Part shown: positions 17,584 through 27,408 of the stretch, piece by piece
How the letters are laid out: the number at the start of each line of letters is the position of its first letter
Position numbering within the stretch: position 1 is the stretch's first letter
NCBI RefSeq assembly: GCF_009911265.1
Contig: NZ_QXXA01000001.1
Location: forward strand, 186,001-250,000
Reading direction: 5' to 3'
Origin: Senegalia massiliensis
GTDB lineage: Bacteria; Bacillota; Clostridia; Tissierellales; SIT17
DNA: 64,000 nucleotides
The notes under the pieces: generated by a model
Databases searched by the model: none
The model's input: only the letters and a program-made list of their open reading frames with translations
Told to the model about the DNA's origin: nothing
Position numbers and translations under genes: made by a program

Positions 17584-18575
17584 TCCATAGCTTTTTTAGC
17601 AAATTCAGTATTTACTATTTGCTCATAAGGAGCTCTATTATCGAGTACTCCAGCTAGTTCCATTATGTCCATCATATGCTCTAAACCTTCTTCAGTTAAA
17701 ACTAAATCAGGTTTCCAAGTATCTTGATTTTTATATCTTTCTACAAGAGATATTAATATATCTTTATCTGTATCAGGAAATTGTCCTTTTAAAGCTTCAG
17801 CAATATCTTCAGAAGAATTTTCATTGACCCAGACCATACCACGATAAACAGCATTTGTAAATTTTTGAATTATTTCAGGATTTTCTTTTATATATTCTTT
17901 GGTTGCACTATAGCATGTATAAGGAACATATCCTGCTTCTTCCCCAATGGATGCTACAATATGTCCTTTACCTCCTTTTTCTAATTCTGAAGCCACAGGC
18001 TCAAATAGGGTTACATAATCTCCTTCTCTACCTAAAAATGCTCCAGCCATTGCAGCAAATTGTATATCAGTTCTAACTTCTACATCTTTACCAGGTGTGA
18101 TATCTTTAGATTTTAATACATATTCTAAAGTCATTTCTGGCATACCACCTTTTCTTCCTCCTATAATTGTTTTACCTTTTAATTTATCAAATGTAAAATT
18201 ATCATCTTTTTCTCTTCCAACTAAGAAAGAACCATCTTTTTGAGTTAGTTGTGCAAAGTTAATAGCATAGTTATCTTTATCACTATTATATACATACACA
18301 CTTGCCTCAGGTCCCATAAATCCTATATCAGCTTCTCCTGATAGTAAAGCTGTCATTGATTTATCTGCACCTTTACCATTTGTAAGCTCTATATCAAGGC
18401 CTTCTTCTTCAAAAAATCCTTTTTCTAATGCTACATATTGTGGAGCATAGAAAACAGAGTGGGTAACTTCTATAAGTCTTACTTTTTCTAACTTTGCTTC
18501 ATCTTTACAACCTGATAAAATTGGCAAGATAAATAAAGAAATTACTAATATTACTGCTAATAATTTAGATTTCAT
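17577..18575 (-). CDS. ABC transporter substrate-binding lipoprotein (NMT1/SsuA-like)
   Basis: 332 residues from the ATG at 18575, chosen for the GGAGGTG site just upstream; an in-frame ATG at 18599 is not needed. A lipoprotein signal peptide ends in L-S-G-C23. The body begins VTHSVFYAPQYVALEKGFFEEEGLDIE, the hallmark of the NMT1/THI5/SsuA binding proteins for thiamine precursors, sulfonates, nitrate or riboflavin-like ligands. GGRKGGMPEMTLEYVLK is the ligand-loop region. No permease or ATPase gene is adjacent, so it must borrow a transporter encoded elsewhere, or the operon was split. Ligand unknown. Confidence 0.9.
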   Translation of the reverse strand: MKSKLLAVILVISLFILPILSGCKDEAKLEKVRLIEVTHSVFYAPQYVALEKGFFEEEGLDIELTNGKGADKSMTALLSGEADIGFMGPEASVYVYNSDKDNYAINFAQLTQKDGSFLVGREKDDNFTFDKLKGKTIIGGRKGGMPEMTLEYVLKSKDITPGKDVEVRTDIQFAAMAGAFLGREGDYVTLFEPVASELEKGGKGHIVASIGEEAGYVPYTCYSATKEYIKENPEIIQKFTNAVYRGMVWVNENSSEDIAEALKGQFPDTDKDILISLVERYKNQDTWKPDLVLTEEGLEHMMDIMELAGVLDNRAPYEQIVNTEFAKKAMEK

Positions 18576-18660
18576 GATACACCTCCAAAATTTATTCACT
18601 ATACTTTATTATATTTTGAAGGAATATATATGTTACTATTAGTTTAATTATGCATTAATG

Positions 18661-18690
18661 TTGACAATAATAGTATAATAAATATATAAT
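18661..18690 (+). promoter_or_regulatory. Sigma-A promoter of the valS operon
   Basis: TTGACA (18661-18666) and TATAAT (18685-18690) are both perfect, with an 18-base spacer. Transcription would begin near 18697, just ahead of the T-box. Confidence 0.7.
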
Positions 18691-18699
18691 TATATATAA

Positions 18700-18940
18700 T
18701 ATAAAAATTAGAGGCAATGAGAAAGAGGAGTAGACAAGAGAACTTTTAGAGAATGAATCCCTTGGCTGAAAGGATTCAGAAGTAAACTTTTGTTGAAGGT
18801 AGCTTTTGAGCTTTCAGATTGAACTAGTAGTAAATCTGAACGGACAATGTTCGTTAAAACTAAGAGAGTCAATTTCAGAATTGAAATTAAGGTGGTACCG
18901 CGATTACCTTCGTCCTTATATAAGGATGGAGGTATTTTTT
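18700..18940 (+). promoter_or_regulatory. T-box leader (tRNA-Val) controlling valS-folC
   Basis: The T-box core AAGGTGGTACCGCGA lies at 18889-18903 and is followed by a terminator hairpin (ACCTTCGTCCTTA / TAAGGATGGAGGT, 18905-18940) with a T run. Upstream, stem I carries the specifier in the context GAA-GTA-AAC; GTA (18782-18784) is a valine codon and agrees with valS. Uncharged tRNA-Val is expected to stabilise the antiterminator and allow read-through. Confidence 0.93.
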
Positions 18941-18960
18941 AGTTTATAAGGGGTGGTCTT

Positions 18961-19131
18961 ATTTTTAAATTAGGTATAGTAATATTTTTAATTAGTAGTG
19001 TAATAGTTTTAGGTGCTGATAGACAGTATAATAAAGGGAAGATAAAAGATTTGAAATCCTTACTTAAAATAAAAGTATCAGGTCTTTTACTTACTATTAT
19101 TTCAGTTATATTAATGATTTATGGAAAATAA
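18961..19131 (+). CDS. Small two-span membrane protein, apparent ATT start
   Basis: A 56-codon frame fills the gap between the T-box terminator and valS. No ATG, GTG or TTG can start it in full, but AAGGGGTG ends 5 bases before an ATT at 18961, the same arrangement as infC at 43398. The product would be two hydrophobic helices (about 4-19 and 39-54) joined by a basic loop (RQYNKGKIKDLK). Its stop is 15 bases before valS. Either a real ATT-started protein or the remnant of a longer gene; the intact frame and clear membrane pattern favour the former. Confidence 0.5.
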   Translation: MFKLGIVIFLISSVIVLGADRQYNKGKIKDLKSLLKIKVSGLLLTIISVILMIYGK

Positions 19132-19146
19132 AGAGGAGTGAATTAA

Positions 19147-21798
19147 ATGGAGAATTTAGCAAAAACGTATAATCCTAAAGAGTTTGAAGATAGGCTATAT
19201 AATGATTGGAATAATAAAGGTTATTTCAAAGCAGATGTAAATGAAAATAAAGAACCATTTACTATTATGATGCCACCTCCTAATGTAACAGGAAATCTTC
19301 ACATGGGTCATGCATTAAATAGTACTATTCAAGATATTTTAACAAGATGGAAGAGAATGGACGGTTATGAAGCATTATGGCTTCCTGGAACTGATCACGC
19401 TAGTATTTCTACTGAATCAAAAGTAGTTACCCGTATAAAAGAACAAGGTCACAGTAAAGAAGACTTAGGAAGAGAAGGATTTTTAGAAAAGGCTTGGGAA
19501 TGGACAGAAGAATATGGTGGAAATATAAAAAATCAATTAAGAAAACTAGGTGTTTCTTGTGATTGGTCAAAAGAAAGATTTACTCTGGATGAAGGTTTAA
19601 GTGATGCAGTAGAAGAAGTTTTTATTAGATTATATGAAAAAGGTTTAATATATAGAGGAGATAGAATAATAAATTGGTGCCCTAGTTGTGCTACAGCTAT
19701 TTCAGATGCAGAAGTTGAACATCAAGAATCACAAGGTAAATTGTGGCATGTAAAATATCCTGTAAAAGGAGAAGATAAATTTATAGAAATAGCAACTACA
19801 AGACCTGAAACAATGCTAGGTGATGTAGCAGTTGCAGTAAATCCAAATGATGAAAGGTATGAAGATTTAGTAGGTAAAACTCTTATTTTACCACTAGTAG
19901 GAAGAGAAATACCAATAATTAAAGATGAATACGTTGAAATGGAGTTTGGAACTGGTGCAGTTAAAATAACTCCAGCACATGATCCTAATGATTTTGAAAT
20001 AGGACTAAGACATAACTTGGAAAATCTTAAAATATTAGATGATAATGCTAAAATAAATAGTAATGGTGGAAAGTACGAAGGTCTTGAAAGATATGAAGCT
20101 AGAAAACAAATTGTATCTGATTTAGAAGATAAAGATTATTTAGTAAAAATAAAAGATCATGATCATAATGTAGGTCATTGTGAAAGATGTGATACTATAG
20201 TTGAACCTATTATATCAAAACAATGGTTTGTAGAAATGAAGCCTCTAGCAGAACCTGCAATAGAAGCTTTAAAAAATGGTAAATTTAAATTTATACCAGA
20301 AAGGTTTGAAAAGATTTATTTAAATTGGTTAGAAAATATTAGAGATTGGTGCATATCAAGACAGTTATGGTGGGGACATAGACTTCCAGTATATTATTGT
20401 AAAGATTGTGGTGAAGTAATTGTATCTAAAAAAAGACCAGAAAAATGTACGAAATGCAACTCAGAAAATTTAATTCAAGATGAAGATACACTTGATACTT
20501 GGTTTTCATCAGCACTTTGGCCTTTTTCAACATTAGGTTGGCCACAAAACACTAAAGAATTAGAATATTTTTACCCTACAGATGTACTTGTAACTGGATA
20601 TGACATTATATTCTTCTGGATTGTAAGAATGGTATTTTCAGGTGTTGAACAAATGGGAGAAGTTCCTTTTGAAAATGTATTTATTACAGGACTTGTTCGC
20701 GACTCTGAAGGTAGAAAAATGAGTAAATCTCTAGGAAATGGAATTGATCCATTAGAAATAATAGACGAATATGGTGCAGATGCTTTAAGATTTTCTCTTA
20801 TAACGGGAAATACTCCAGGTAATGATATGAGATTCTATGTTGAAAGAGTAGAATCAAGCAGAAATTTTGCTAATAAATTATGGAATGCTTCTAGATTTGT
20901 AATAATGAATTTAGGGGAAGAATTTCATTTTACAGGGATAGATAATGAAAATCTAAAGGTAGAAGATAAGTGGATAATTTCTAGATTAAATAGTGCTATA
21001 AAGGAAATTGATGATAATCTAAATAAGTTTGAATTAGGACTTGCAGCACAAAAGATATATGATTTTACATGGAATGAATATTGTGATTGGTATATAGAAA
21101 TGGTTAAACCTAGATTATATGGAGAAGACGAAGCTGATAAAATTACAGTTAAAAATGTTCTTATACATGTATTAGGGGATATAAATAAATTACTTCATCC
21201 TTTTATGCCTTTTGTAACAGAAGAAATATATAGTTATATAAATGAGAGTAATGAAAGTATAATGGTATCTAATTGGCCGGAAAATGATGATAAATATAAT
21301 TTTGTTGAAGCAGAAGAACAAATTGATTTTATTATGGATGCAATAAAAAGCATAAGAAATATAAGAGCTGAAATGAATGTTATTCCTTCTAAAAAAGCAA
21401 AGGCTATATTTGTAACACAAAATTATAATAAAAGAAAAATATTAGAAAATAATGAATTATTCTTTACTACACTTGCTTCAGCATCTAGTGTAGAAATAAA
21501 GGAAAATAAAGATGGAATATCAGATGATGCAATGAGTGCTGTTGTAGAAGGTGCTGAAATATTTTTACCTCTTGAAGAGCTTGTAGATTTTGATAAAGAG
21601 ATAGAAAGATTAGAAAAAGAAAAATCAAGGTTAGAAAATGAAATTAAAAGAGTAAATGGAAAGTTATCAAATAAAGGATTCGTAGAAAAAGCTCCAGAGT
21701 CTATAGTAAATCAGGAGAGAGAGAAGAAACAAAAATACGAAGGGATGCTAGATAAAGTTGTAGAGCGATTAAACAACATTATAGATAAAAAAGATTAA
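19147..21798 (+). CDS. valS: Valyl-tRNA synthetase
   Basis: 883 residues, the usual length. Class I motifs are present: HMGH (52-55) in [16 protein letters not shown] and KMSKS (524-528). The editing domain carries [10 protein letters not shown]. Zinc-finger-like CxxC pairs are seen at CKDCGE and CTKCNS. The last 70 residues form the lysine/glutamate-rich coiled coil that contacts the tRNA. It charges tRNA-Val with valine. Ribosome binding site AGAGGAG. Regulated by the T-box and co-transcribed with folC, 15 bases downstream. Confidence 0.98.
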   Translation: MENLAKTYNPKEFEDRLYNDWNNKGYFKADVNENKEPFTIMMPPPNVTGNLHMGHALNSTIQDILTRWKRMDGYEALWLPGTDHASISTESKVVTRIKEQGHSKEDLGREGFLEKAWEWTEEYGGNIKNQLRKLGVSCDWSKERFTLDEGLSDAVEEVFIRLYEKGLIYRGDRIINWCPSCATAISDAEVEHQESQGKLWHVKYPVKGEDKFIEIATTRPETMLGDVAVAVNPNDERYEDLVGKTLILPLVGREIPIIKDEYVEMEFGTGAVKITPAHDPNDFEIGLRHNLENLKILDDNAKINSNGGKYEGLERYEARKQIVSDLEDKDYLVKIKDHDHNVGHCERCDTIVEPIISKQWFVEMKPLAEPAIEALKNGKFKFIPERFEKIYLNWLENIRDWCISRQLWWGHRLPVYYCKDCGEVIVSKKRPEKCTKCNSENLIQDEDTLDTWFSSALWPFSTLGWPQNTKELEYFYPTDVLVTGYDIIFFWIVRMVFSGVEQMGEVPFENVFITGLVRDSEGRKMSKSLGNGIDPLEIIDEYGADALRFSLITGNTPGNDMRFYVERVESSRNFANKLWNASRFVIMNLGEEFHFTGIDNENLKVEDKWIISRLNSAIKEIDDNLNKFELGLAAQKIYDFTWNEYCDWYIEMVKPRLYGEDEADKITVKNVLIHVLGDINKLLHPFMPFVTEEIYSYINESNESIMVSNWPENDDKYNFVEAEEQIDFIMDAIKSIRNIRAEMNVIPSKKAKAIFVTQNYNKRKILENNELFFTTLASASSVEIKENKDGISDDAMSAVVEGAEIFLPLEELVDFDKEIERLEKEKSRLENEIKRVNGKLSNKGFVEKAPESIVNQEREKKQKYEGMLDKVVERLNNIIDKKD

Positions 21799-21813
21799 TA
21801 AAGAGGTGGAAAT

Positions 21814-23109
21814 ATGAATTATAATGGAGCTTTAGAATTTATACATGGTACTAGAAAATTTGGAAGTAAATTGGGATTAGATAATATAAAAAAATTATTA
21901 GAGTTATTAGGAAATCCACACGATAAATTAAAATTTATTCATATAGCAGGTACTAATGGTAAAGGTTCAACCACTTCTTTTATTTCTAGTATATTGTTTG
22001 AATCTGGATACAAGGTAGGGTCATTTACGTCGCCCTATCTAGAGGTTTTTAATGAAAGAATCAGAGTAAATAACCAAAATATAAGTGATAAGAGATTAAG
22101 TGAAGTTACTTTAAAGGTAAAAGGAAAAGTAGAACAAATGTTAAAAGAAGGATACAATCATCCTACTGAATTTGAAATAGTTACAGCAATAGCATTTGTA
22201 TATTTTCTTGAAGAAAAAACTGATATTGTAGTATTAGAAGTAGGACTTGGAGGAAGATATGATTCTACAAATATTATAGGGAAACCTTTAATATCTGTAA
22301 TTACTCCTATATCTTTAGATCATATGGATATATTAGGTGATACTATAGAAAAAATAGCATATGAAAAAGCTGGAATTATAAAAGAAAACTCTACAGTAAT
22401 CTCTTATCCTCAACAAAATGAAGCTCGTAATGTTCTTTTAAATGTTAGCAAAGAAAAAAGATCTGAAATTATGTTTTTAGATTTTAATGATATTAGCATA
22501 GATAGATGTAATGATAAAGGTTCAGTATTTAATATTTCACATAAAGATAAAATATATAGAAATTTTAAAATAAACTTAATAGGAAAATATCAAGTATATA
22601 ATGCAAGTTTAGCAGTTAAGACGTTACTAATATTAAATGATAATAATGAAATAAATATTAGTGAAGAAGATATTAGAAAAGGACTTGAAAGTACTATATG
22701 GATGGGAAGGTTAGAAATAATAAATAATAATCCTAAAGTTATTATAGATGGTGCTCATAATGAGGCTGGAGCAAAGTCCTTAGTAGAAAACATAGAGAAT
22801 TTATTTGAATTTAATAAGTTGATTTTACTTATAGGTATGTTAGAAGATAAAGAAGTATATAAGATATTATCTATAATAATACCACATGCTGACAATATAA
22901 TAGTTACTAAACCGAGAGTTCCTAGGGCGATGAGTTCTAAAGACTTAGCAAAAAAAATTAATAAAATTAATCAAAAAGTTGTTTCAGAAGAAAATATTGA
23001 GCAAGCTATTAATTTATCCTTTGAGGAATATAATGAAGGCGATTTGATTGTTGCGTCAGGTTCTTTATATTTAATTGGTGAAGTTAGAAAGTTAATAAAA
23101 GAAAGATAA
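21814..23109 (+). CDS. folC: Folylpolyglutamate synthase / dihydrofolate synthase
   Basis: 431 residues. The ATP-binding loop GTNGKGST (46-53) and the Mur-ligase-like central domain with LEVGLGGRYDSTN are diagnostic, as is DGAHNEAGAKSL at the start of the C-terminal domain. It adds glutamates to folates and, in many bacteria, also makes dihydrofolate from dihydropteroate. Translated behind AGAGGTGG and placed with valS, a common Clostridia/Bacillus arrangement, so it responds to valine-tRNA charging through the shared leader. Confidence 0.96.
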   Translation: MNYNGALEFIHGTRKFGSKLGLDNIKKLLELLGNPHDKLKFIHIAGTNGKGSTTSFISSILFESGYKVGSFTSPYLEVFNERIRVNNQNISDKRLSEVTLKVKGKVEQMLKEGYNHPTEFEIVTAIAFVYFLEEKTDIVVLEVGLGGRYDSTNIIGKPLISVITPISLDHMDILGDTIEKIAYEKAGIIKENSTVISYPQQNEARNVLLNVSKEKRSEIMFLDFNDISIDRCNDKGSVFNISHKDKIYRNFKINLIGKYQVYNASLAVKTLLILNDNNEINISEEDIRKGLESTIWMGRLEIINNNPKVIIDGAHNEAGAKSLVENIENLFEFNKLILLIGMLEDKEVYKILSIIIPHADNIIVTKPRVPRAMSSKDLAKKINKINQKVVSEENIEQAINLSFEEYNEGDLIVASGSLYLIGEVRKLIKER

Positions 23110-23113
23110 ATTT

Positions 23114-23144
23114 ATACCTCTTATTATTTTAATAATAAGGGGTA
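23114..23144 (+). terminator. Probable terminator of the valS-folC operon
   Basis: Stem TACCTCTTATTATT / AATAATAAGGGGTA with one T-G pair, 4 bases after the folC stop. The T run downstream is poor, so efficiency is doubtful. Confidence 0.5.
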
Positions 23145-23201
23145 TTCACCTAATTTTATCTATTAGCATAAAGTGTTATATAGAATAAAAGAGGTGAAAA
23201 G

Positions 23202-24137
23202 ATGAATCGGTTTGAGAACAGAAAAATTATAGTTTCTAGTTCAGGGGAGAACTCTCTAAATATAATAGAACCAAATAAAGATTTTAAAATCTCTAAAATA
23301 AATTATACTGATATGTGTTTTGATAAGATAAAATATAAGATAGATGATAAAGTATTCAATTATAGAACCCATTCTATCTTTAAAAATTCAAAACCTAATA
23401 TAATTTATTTAGTAAATTATTATGGGAACAATATACTAAAAATTGATATTTCTAAAAGAGAAATTATTGATTTAGTATATGTTGGTTGTTGTCCTAGCCA
23501 CATAGCAATTTCTGATGAATATATATATATTACAAACAGTGATTCTAATTCTATATCTATAGTAGATATAGAAGAGTTTAATTTGATTAAAAATATATCT
23601 GTTGGTGAAAAACCTCATGATATAAAAATTGATAAACAGAATAATAAATTATATATAGCTAACAGTAATGAATATACTATAAGTGTAATTGATTTAAATC
23701 AAGATAAAGATGAAAAGATCTATATAGATATATTACCGTTACATTTTCATATATTGGATGAGAATATGTTGATATTGTCATGTGAGTGCGAAAACATGAA
23801 GAGTTCAATTTCTTTTTTAAATTTGAAAAATCAAAAAGTATCAAAGAGGATATTTATAGAAGAAACATTATTAGATATGGTTATATTAAAAGATAAGAAT
23901 ATAATTTTTTCTACTAATGGTGGTGATGGATTTTTATATAAGATAAATTATATTACAGATAGTATAGATAAGATATATCTTGGAGGAATGCCTAATGATA
24001 TATTATGGGATGGTGACAATATATTATATATAACTGATTTAGTTAAAAATTCACTTTTAGTTTTTGATATAAATAAAAATTCTATAGTTAATCAAATATA
24101 TGTAGGTAAAGAACCTAATGGATTAATCTTTTTATAA
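23202..24137 (+). CDS. YncE-like beta-propeller protein (YVTN repeats)
   Basis: 311 residues made of repeats of about 40: NIIYLVNYYGNNILKIDI, YIYITNSDSNSISIVDI, KLYIANSNEYTISVIDL, NILYITDLVKNSLLVFDI, each followed by a VGxxPxxI turn. This is the YVTN/YncE beta-propeller pattern. No signal peptide, so it is probably cytoplasmic or, in a spore former, possibly on the forespore or coat; that is speculation. Binding partner unknown. Ribosome binding site AGAGGTG. Confidence 0.82.
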   Translation: MNRFENRKIIVSSSGENSLNIIEPNKDFKISKINYTDMCFDKIKYKIDDKVFNYRTHSIFKNSKPNIIYLVNYYGNNILKIDISKREIIDLVYVGCCPSHIAISDEYIYITNSDSNSISIVDIEEFNLIKNISVGEKPHDIKIDKQNNKLYIANSNEYTISVIDLNQDKDEKIYIDILPLHFHILDENMLILSCECENMKSSISFLNLKNQKVSKRIFIEETLLDMVILKDKNIIFSTNGGDGFLYKINYITDSIDKIYLGGMPNDILWDGDNILYITDLVKNSLLVFDINKNSIVNQIYVGKEPNGLIFL

Positions 24138-24160
24138 AGATAAAAAGATTAATCCATTTT
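24120..24160. terminator. Bidirectional terminator built from two convergent coding ends
   Basis: The stem GGATTAATCTTTTT / AAAAAGATTAATCC is perfect. It includes the last codons of the beta-propeller gene and the stop codon of the opposite DUF4364 gene (24149-24151), with T runs on both strands. Confidence 0.85.
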
Positions 24161-24685
24161 TGTTGCAAGAATATCTATAAATTTTTTATATATAACTTGA
24201 GGATTTTGTTTCCAATTTTTACATATCATCTTTGCTTGTTCATTAGAAACTACATTTAATGAAAGTGTAAATAAAGTATTGTCATTTTCAACTACTTTTA
24301 AATTAACAATATATTCAGTATCATTTTTTTTATAATAATTGCCTATAATTTGCTTTTCTTTAACTTTTTCTTCATTTTTTATAGAACACTTTCTATCTAC
24401 TAAATCTTTTGTTTCAGTAGCTATTCTTTCGTAAAATAACTCTAGAACTTTTTTTCCTTCTTCTGTTATATTGTAATATTCATTACCATCTTTAGTTTTT
24501 ATGGTTATAAAATTTGATGCTACTAATTCGCTTAAATATTGTTGTACTAAAAAATAATTCATTTGATTATTTTCTAAAACAAATTGAGTAATTTCAGAAT
24601 TTGTAGTAGGATAATCTATTTTGTTAAAAATGTACAATAATATTAACTTATTTTGTGCTAATTCATCACTATTTTCAATAAACAT
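24149..24685 (-). CDS. DUF4364 family winged-helix protein
   Basis: 178 residues from the ATG at 24685, selected by AAGGGTGATATA upstream (another ATG at 24712 has no such site). The N-terminal NKLILLYIFNKIDYPTTNSEITQFVLENN and the LVQQYLSELVASNFI helix form the winged helix typical of the DUF4364 family, followed by YYNITEEGKKVLE. The C-terminal half is mixed alpha/beta. It is probably a transcription regulator in the cytoplasm with unknown target. Confidence 0.88.
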   Translation of the reverse strand: MFIENSDELAQNKLILLYIFNKIDYPTTNSEITQFVLENNQMNYFLVQQYLSELVASNFITIKTKDGNEYYNITEEGKKVLELFYERIATETKDLVDRKCSIKNEEKVKEKQIIGNYYKKNDTEYIVNLKVVENDNTLFTLSLNVVSNEQAKMICKNWKQNPQVIYKKFIDILATKMD

Positions 24686-24726
24686 TATATCACCCTTAAT
24701 ACTATTAATCATATAAATTATAACAT

Positions 24727-24763
24727 AAAAAAGAGAAATAAGTTTAAACTTATTTCTCTTTTT
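24727..24763 (-). terminator. Terminator of the spore protein gene
   Basis: A perfect palindrome AAAAAGAGAAATAAGTTT and its complement with flanking A/T runs, placed 10 bases after the stop of the - strand spore protein gene and before DUF4364. Confidence 0.88.
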
Positions 24764-24772
24764 AAAAATTAC

Positions 24773-24979
24773 TTATTTACCTGACATTTGTCTTTGTGCA
24801 GATTCAACTAATTTTTTAGTCATGTATCCACCAACATAACCATTTTGTCTAGATGTTAAAGTTCCTTTATCTATATTATCATAATTTGTAAGACCTAATT
24901 CATTTGCTATTTCAGTTTTCATTTGATTTAAAGCTTTTCTAGCTTCTGGAACTACTATTCTATTTGTATTATTAGCCAC
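24773..24979 (-). CDS. Alpha/beta-type small acid-soluble spore protein
   Basis: 68 residues starting at GTG 24979 behind AGGAGGT. It has the family pattern in full: VPEARKALNQMK, the germination-protease site KTE23-IANELG, and the second conserved block GYVGGYMTKKLVESA. It coats and protects DNA in the dormant spore and is degraded on germination. A single-gene unit with its own terminator and a sigma-G-like promoter. Confidence 0.97.
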   Translation of the reverse strand: MANNTNRIVVPEARKALNQMKTEIANELGLTNYDNIDKGTLTSRQNGYVGGYMTKKLVESAQRQMSGK

Positions 24980-25028
24980 TTTAAAGACCTCCTAAAATTT
25001 TTATATACAACTTTTTCTGTTGTAATAT

Positions 25029-25058
25029 TAATATAACCTGAATCTCAAAAAAAGATAC
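25029..25058 (-). promoter_or_regulatory. Possible sigma-G promoter of the spore protein gene
   Basis: On the - strand GTATC and TATATTA are separated by 18 bases, an imperfect match to the sigma-G pattern (GHATR-N18-CATnHTA), about 50 bases before the GTG start. Confidence 0.35.
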
Positions 25059-25150
25059 TGGAAGTTAATGATTAAAAATATAAAAAATAGATATATTACA
25101 TATTATTAAATTTGTAATAAAGATATATATTTTAATAGTATATGGATATT

Positions 25151-25159
25151 TGATATAAT
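25151..25159 (+). promoter_or_regulatory. Extended -10 promoter of the deacetylase lipoprotein gene
   Basis: TGATATAAT joins a TGn element to a perfect -10, 38 bases before the start codon at 25197. Confidence 0.5.
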
Positions 25160-25196
25160 AAATTATATAATAAAAACATAAGAAAAGAGGGAAAAT

Positions 25197-26303
25197 ATGA
25201 AAAAAATTTTAAGTGTTTTTTTGATATTACTTATTTTATTAACTTTAAGCAGTTGCAAATCAGAGTCTAAAGAAACTACTCCAGACAATGATGGTATAAA
25301 TCAAGATAAACAAGAAAATAATGATAATACAAAAGTGGATGAAGAAGAGAATAATAAAGAAAAAGAAGAAAAAATAACTAAAGAAGATATTGATTTATCT
25401 TTAAAGCCTAATGAAAATGGAGAAATAATGGTACTTATGTATCATGGAATAACTGATAAAGAAGATGTATGGGATAGAACACATGAAAATTTTAGAAGAG
25501 ATTTACAGACACTTTATGATAAAGGATACAGACCTATTAGTTTAAAAGATTTAGTAAATAATAATATAACAACAGAAGCAGGCTATACTCCGGTAGTTTT
25601 AACTTTTGATGATGGAAGACAAAACAATTTTGATATAATAGAGAAGAATGGAGAAAAACAAATAAATCCAAATAGTGCTGTAGGAATATTAGAAGAGTTT
25701 CATGAAAAACATCCAGATTTTCCACTTGAAGCAACATTTTTTATAAATGGAACAAATCCTTTTAGACAACCAGAATTAATTGAATATAAGTTGAATTATA
25801 TAATAGATAAAGGAATGGATATAGGAAACCATACTATAGATCATAATGATATGACAAATGTAAGTTCAGAAGAGAAGGTACAAGAATATATTGCAAAACA
25901 AGTAGAGTTTATAAATTCTATAGTACCAGATTATGAAGTTAATACTTATGCACTTGCTAATGGTGGAAGACCAAGGGGGTCATTAGAAAAATATTTAGAA
26001 GAAGGTAGCTTTGATAGTACTAGTTATAAAAATATTGCTATTTTAAATGTAGGATGGAAACCAAGTGTGTCTCCTATAAATAAAGAGTTTGATCCTTTAA
26101 GTATTCAAAGAGTACGAGCTAGTGAAACACAAGTAGATGGAGTAGGTATGTATGATTGGATGAAAGGATTTGAAAATAATCCATCTAGAAAATTTATTAG
26201 TGATGGTTCTCCTAATATAGTAACTGTTCCTAAAGATGAAGAACAAAACATTGATAAATCAAAGATAAAAGATAAAGAATTATATATTTATGAAAAAAAT
26301 TAG
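25197..26303 (+). CDS. Polysaccharide deacetylase family lipoprotein
   Basis: 368 residues. A lipoprotein signal peptide ends L-S-S-C20, followed by an acidic and asparagine-rich linker (21-65). The NodB homology domain shows MYHGI (81-85), the metal-binding Asp pair in TFDDG (136-140) and H212/H216 in GNHTIDH. It should remove acetyl groups from a cell-wall or surface polysaccharide outside the membrane. The substrate is unknown. It ends at a bidirectional terminator shared with the opposite transporter gene. Confidence 0.92.
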   Translation: MKKILSVFLILLILLTLSSCKSESKETTPDNDGINQDKQENNDNTKVDEEENNKEKEEKITKEDIDLSLKPNENGEIMVLMYHGITDKEDVWDRTHENFRRDLQTLYDKGYRPISLKDLVNNNITTEAGYTPVVLTFDDGRQNNFDIIEKNGEKQINPNSAVGILEEFHEKHPDFPLEATFFINGTNPFRQPELIEYKLNYIIDKGMDIGNHTIDHNDMTNVSSEEKVQEYIAKQVEFINSIVPDYEVNTYALANGGRPRGSLEKYLEEGSFDSTSYKNIAILNVGWKPSVSPINKEFDPLSIQRVRASETQVDGVGMYDWMKGFENNPSRKFISDGSPNIVTVPKDEEQNIDKSKIKDKELYIYEKN

Positions 26304-26327
26304 GTAGTTAACTACCTAATTTTTTTG
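26294..26327. terminator. Bidirectional terminator between convergent genes
   Basis: Palindrome AATTAGGTAGTT / AACTACCTAATT flanked by A and T runs, spanning the stop of the deacetylase gene and the stop of the - strand transporter gene. Confidence 0.9.
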
Positions 26328-27261
26328 GATTAAGAATATCAGAAATATAATCAATAAATGGAAATATTAACATAACTATAGTTATGTTGAAAATAGTATG
26401 TGCATTTGCTATTTGTCTTGAAATATTATAAGGGGATAAAATCATTACTAAGCTTTTTAATAGATCACCTAAATAAAAAAATATTATGACACCAAGTATA
26501 TTAAATAAGAGATGAAATAAAGCTATTCTTCTACCATAATTATTAGTACTTATGCCTGCTATTATTGCATCAATAGATGTACCTATGTTTAATCCAAATA
26601 ATATATATATAGAAGATAATAGTGGAATTATTTCTTTTTCACTTATTAATTGTAGAAGTACAATAGATGTTGAGCTACTATGAATCAAAGAACTAAAAAA
26701 AGAGCCAAATAATATAGAGTTAATTTTACTATCATATACATATCCTATATTTTTTAAGATATAATTAGAGCTTGTAACTTTATATAATGATGAACCCATA
26801 AGTTCTATTCCTATGAAAATCAAAGATATACATAATATAAAACTACCTGCTAATCTATATTTATTATCCATGCTATATAGATATAATATTAAACCTGAGA
26901 GTATTATTATAGGTAAAATATTTTTAACATTAAAGGCTGTAATTTGTCCTGTAAATGTTGTACCAATATTTGAACCTAATACAATTGGTAATGCTCTTTT
27001 TATATCTAATACATTACTATGAGCTAATATAATTACAAGTACAATAACTAAACTACTACTTTGTACTATTACTGTTATTATAATACCTATAATTAATCCA
27101 TTAAATTTTTTATATGTAAAATCAGTTAAAATATTTTTGATTTTATTATTTAAATTATTTTCCATGTAGGAAGATAAGAGTCTTATAGATAATATGAAAA
27201 TTGTTAATCCAAATATGAATTCTATAATAGATTTCATATTTGTTTCATGTAATATATTCAT
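26308..27261 (-). CDS. Na/Pi cotransporter family membrane protein
   Basis: 317 residues behind AAGGGGTGA. About eight hydrophobic helices in two inverted halves, each with the NptA-type signature: VQSSS with GSNIGTTFTG in the first, and HSSSTS with GLNIGTSIDA in the second. The family moves phosphate with sodium. The C-terminal PhoU-like domain present in many homologues is missing, so this is the transport core only. No phosphate genes are adjacent. Confidence 0.88.
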   Translation of the reverse strand: MNILHETNMKSIIEFIFGLTIFILSIRLLSSYMENNLNNKIKNILTDFTYKKFNGLIIGIIITVIVQSSSLVIVLVIILAHSNVLDIKRALPIVLGSNIGTTFTGQITAFNVKNILPIIILSGLILYLYSMDNKYRLAGSFILCISLIFIGIELMGSSLYKVTSSNYILKNIGYVYDSKINSILFGSFFSSLIHSSSTSIVLLQLISEKEIIPLLSSIYILFGLNIGTSIDAIIAGISTNNYGRRIALFHLLFNILGVIIFFYLGDLLKSLVMILSPYNISRQIANAHTIFNITIVMLIFPFIDYISDILNPKKLGS

Positions 27262-27408
27262 TTATTTCACCCCTTATACAATAAATATATTCATGTATTA
27301 ATACTAATTATTCTAGTAATTTAAATTTGATATTTATTGACTAATGAATGAATCAATGATTTAATGGTTAAGTATATTATTATTCTTTTAAAAGGAGAGA
27401 AGAATACT

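Noticed and set aside
24137-24160. Separate terminators for the two convergent genes here
   Set aside because: Only one hairpin exists, formed by their coding ends; it is reported as one bidirectional terminator.
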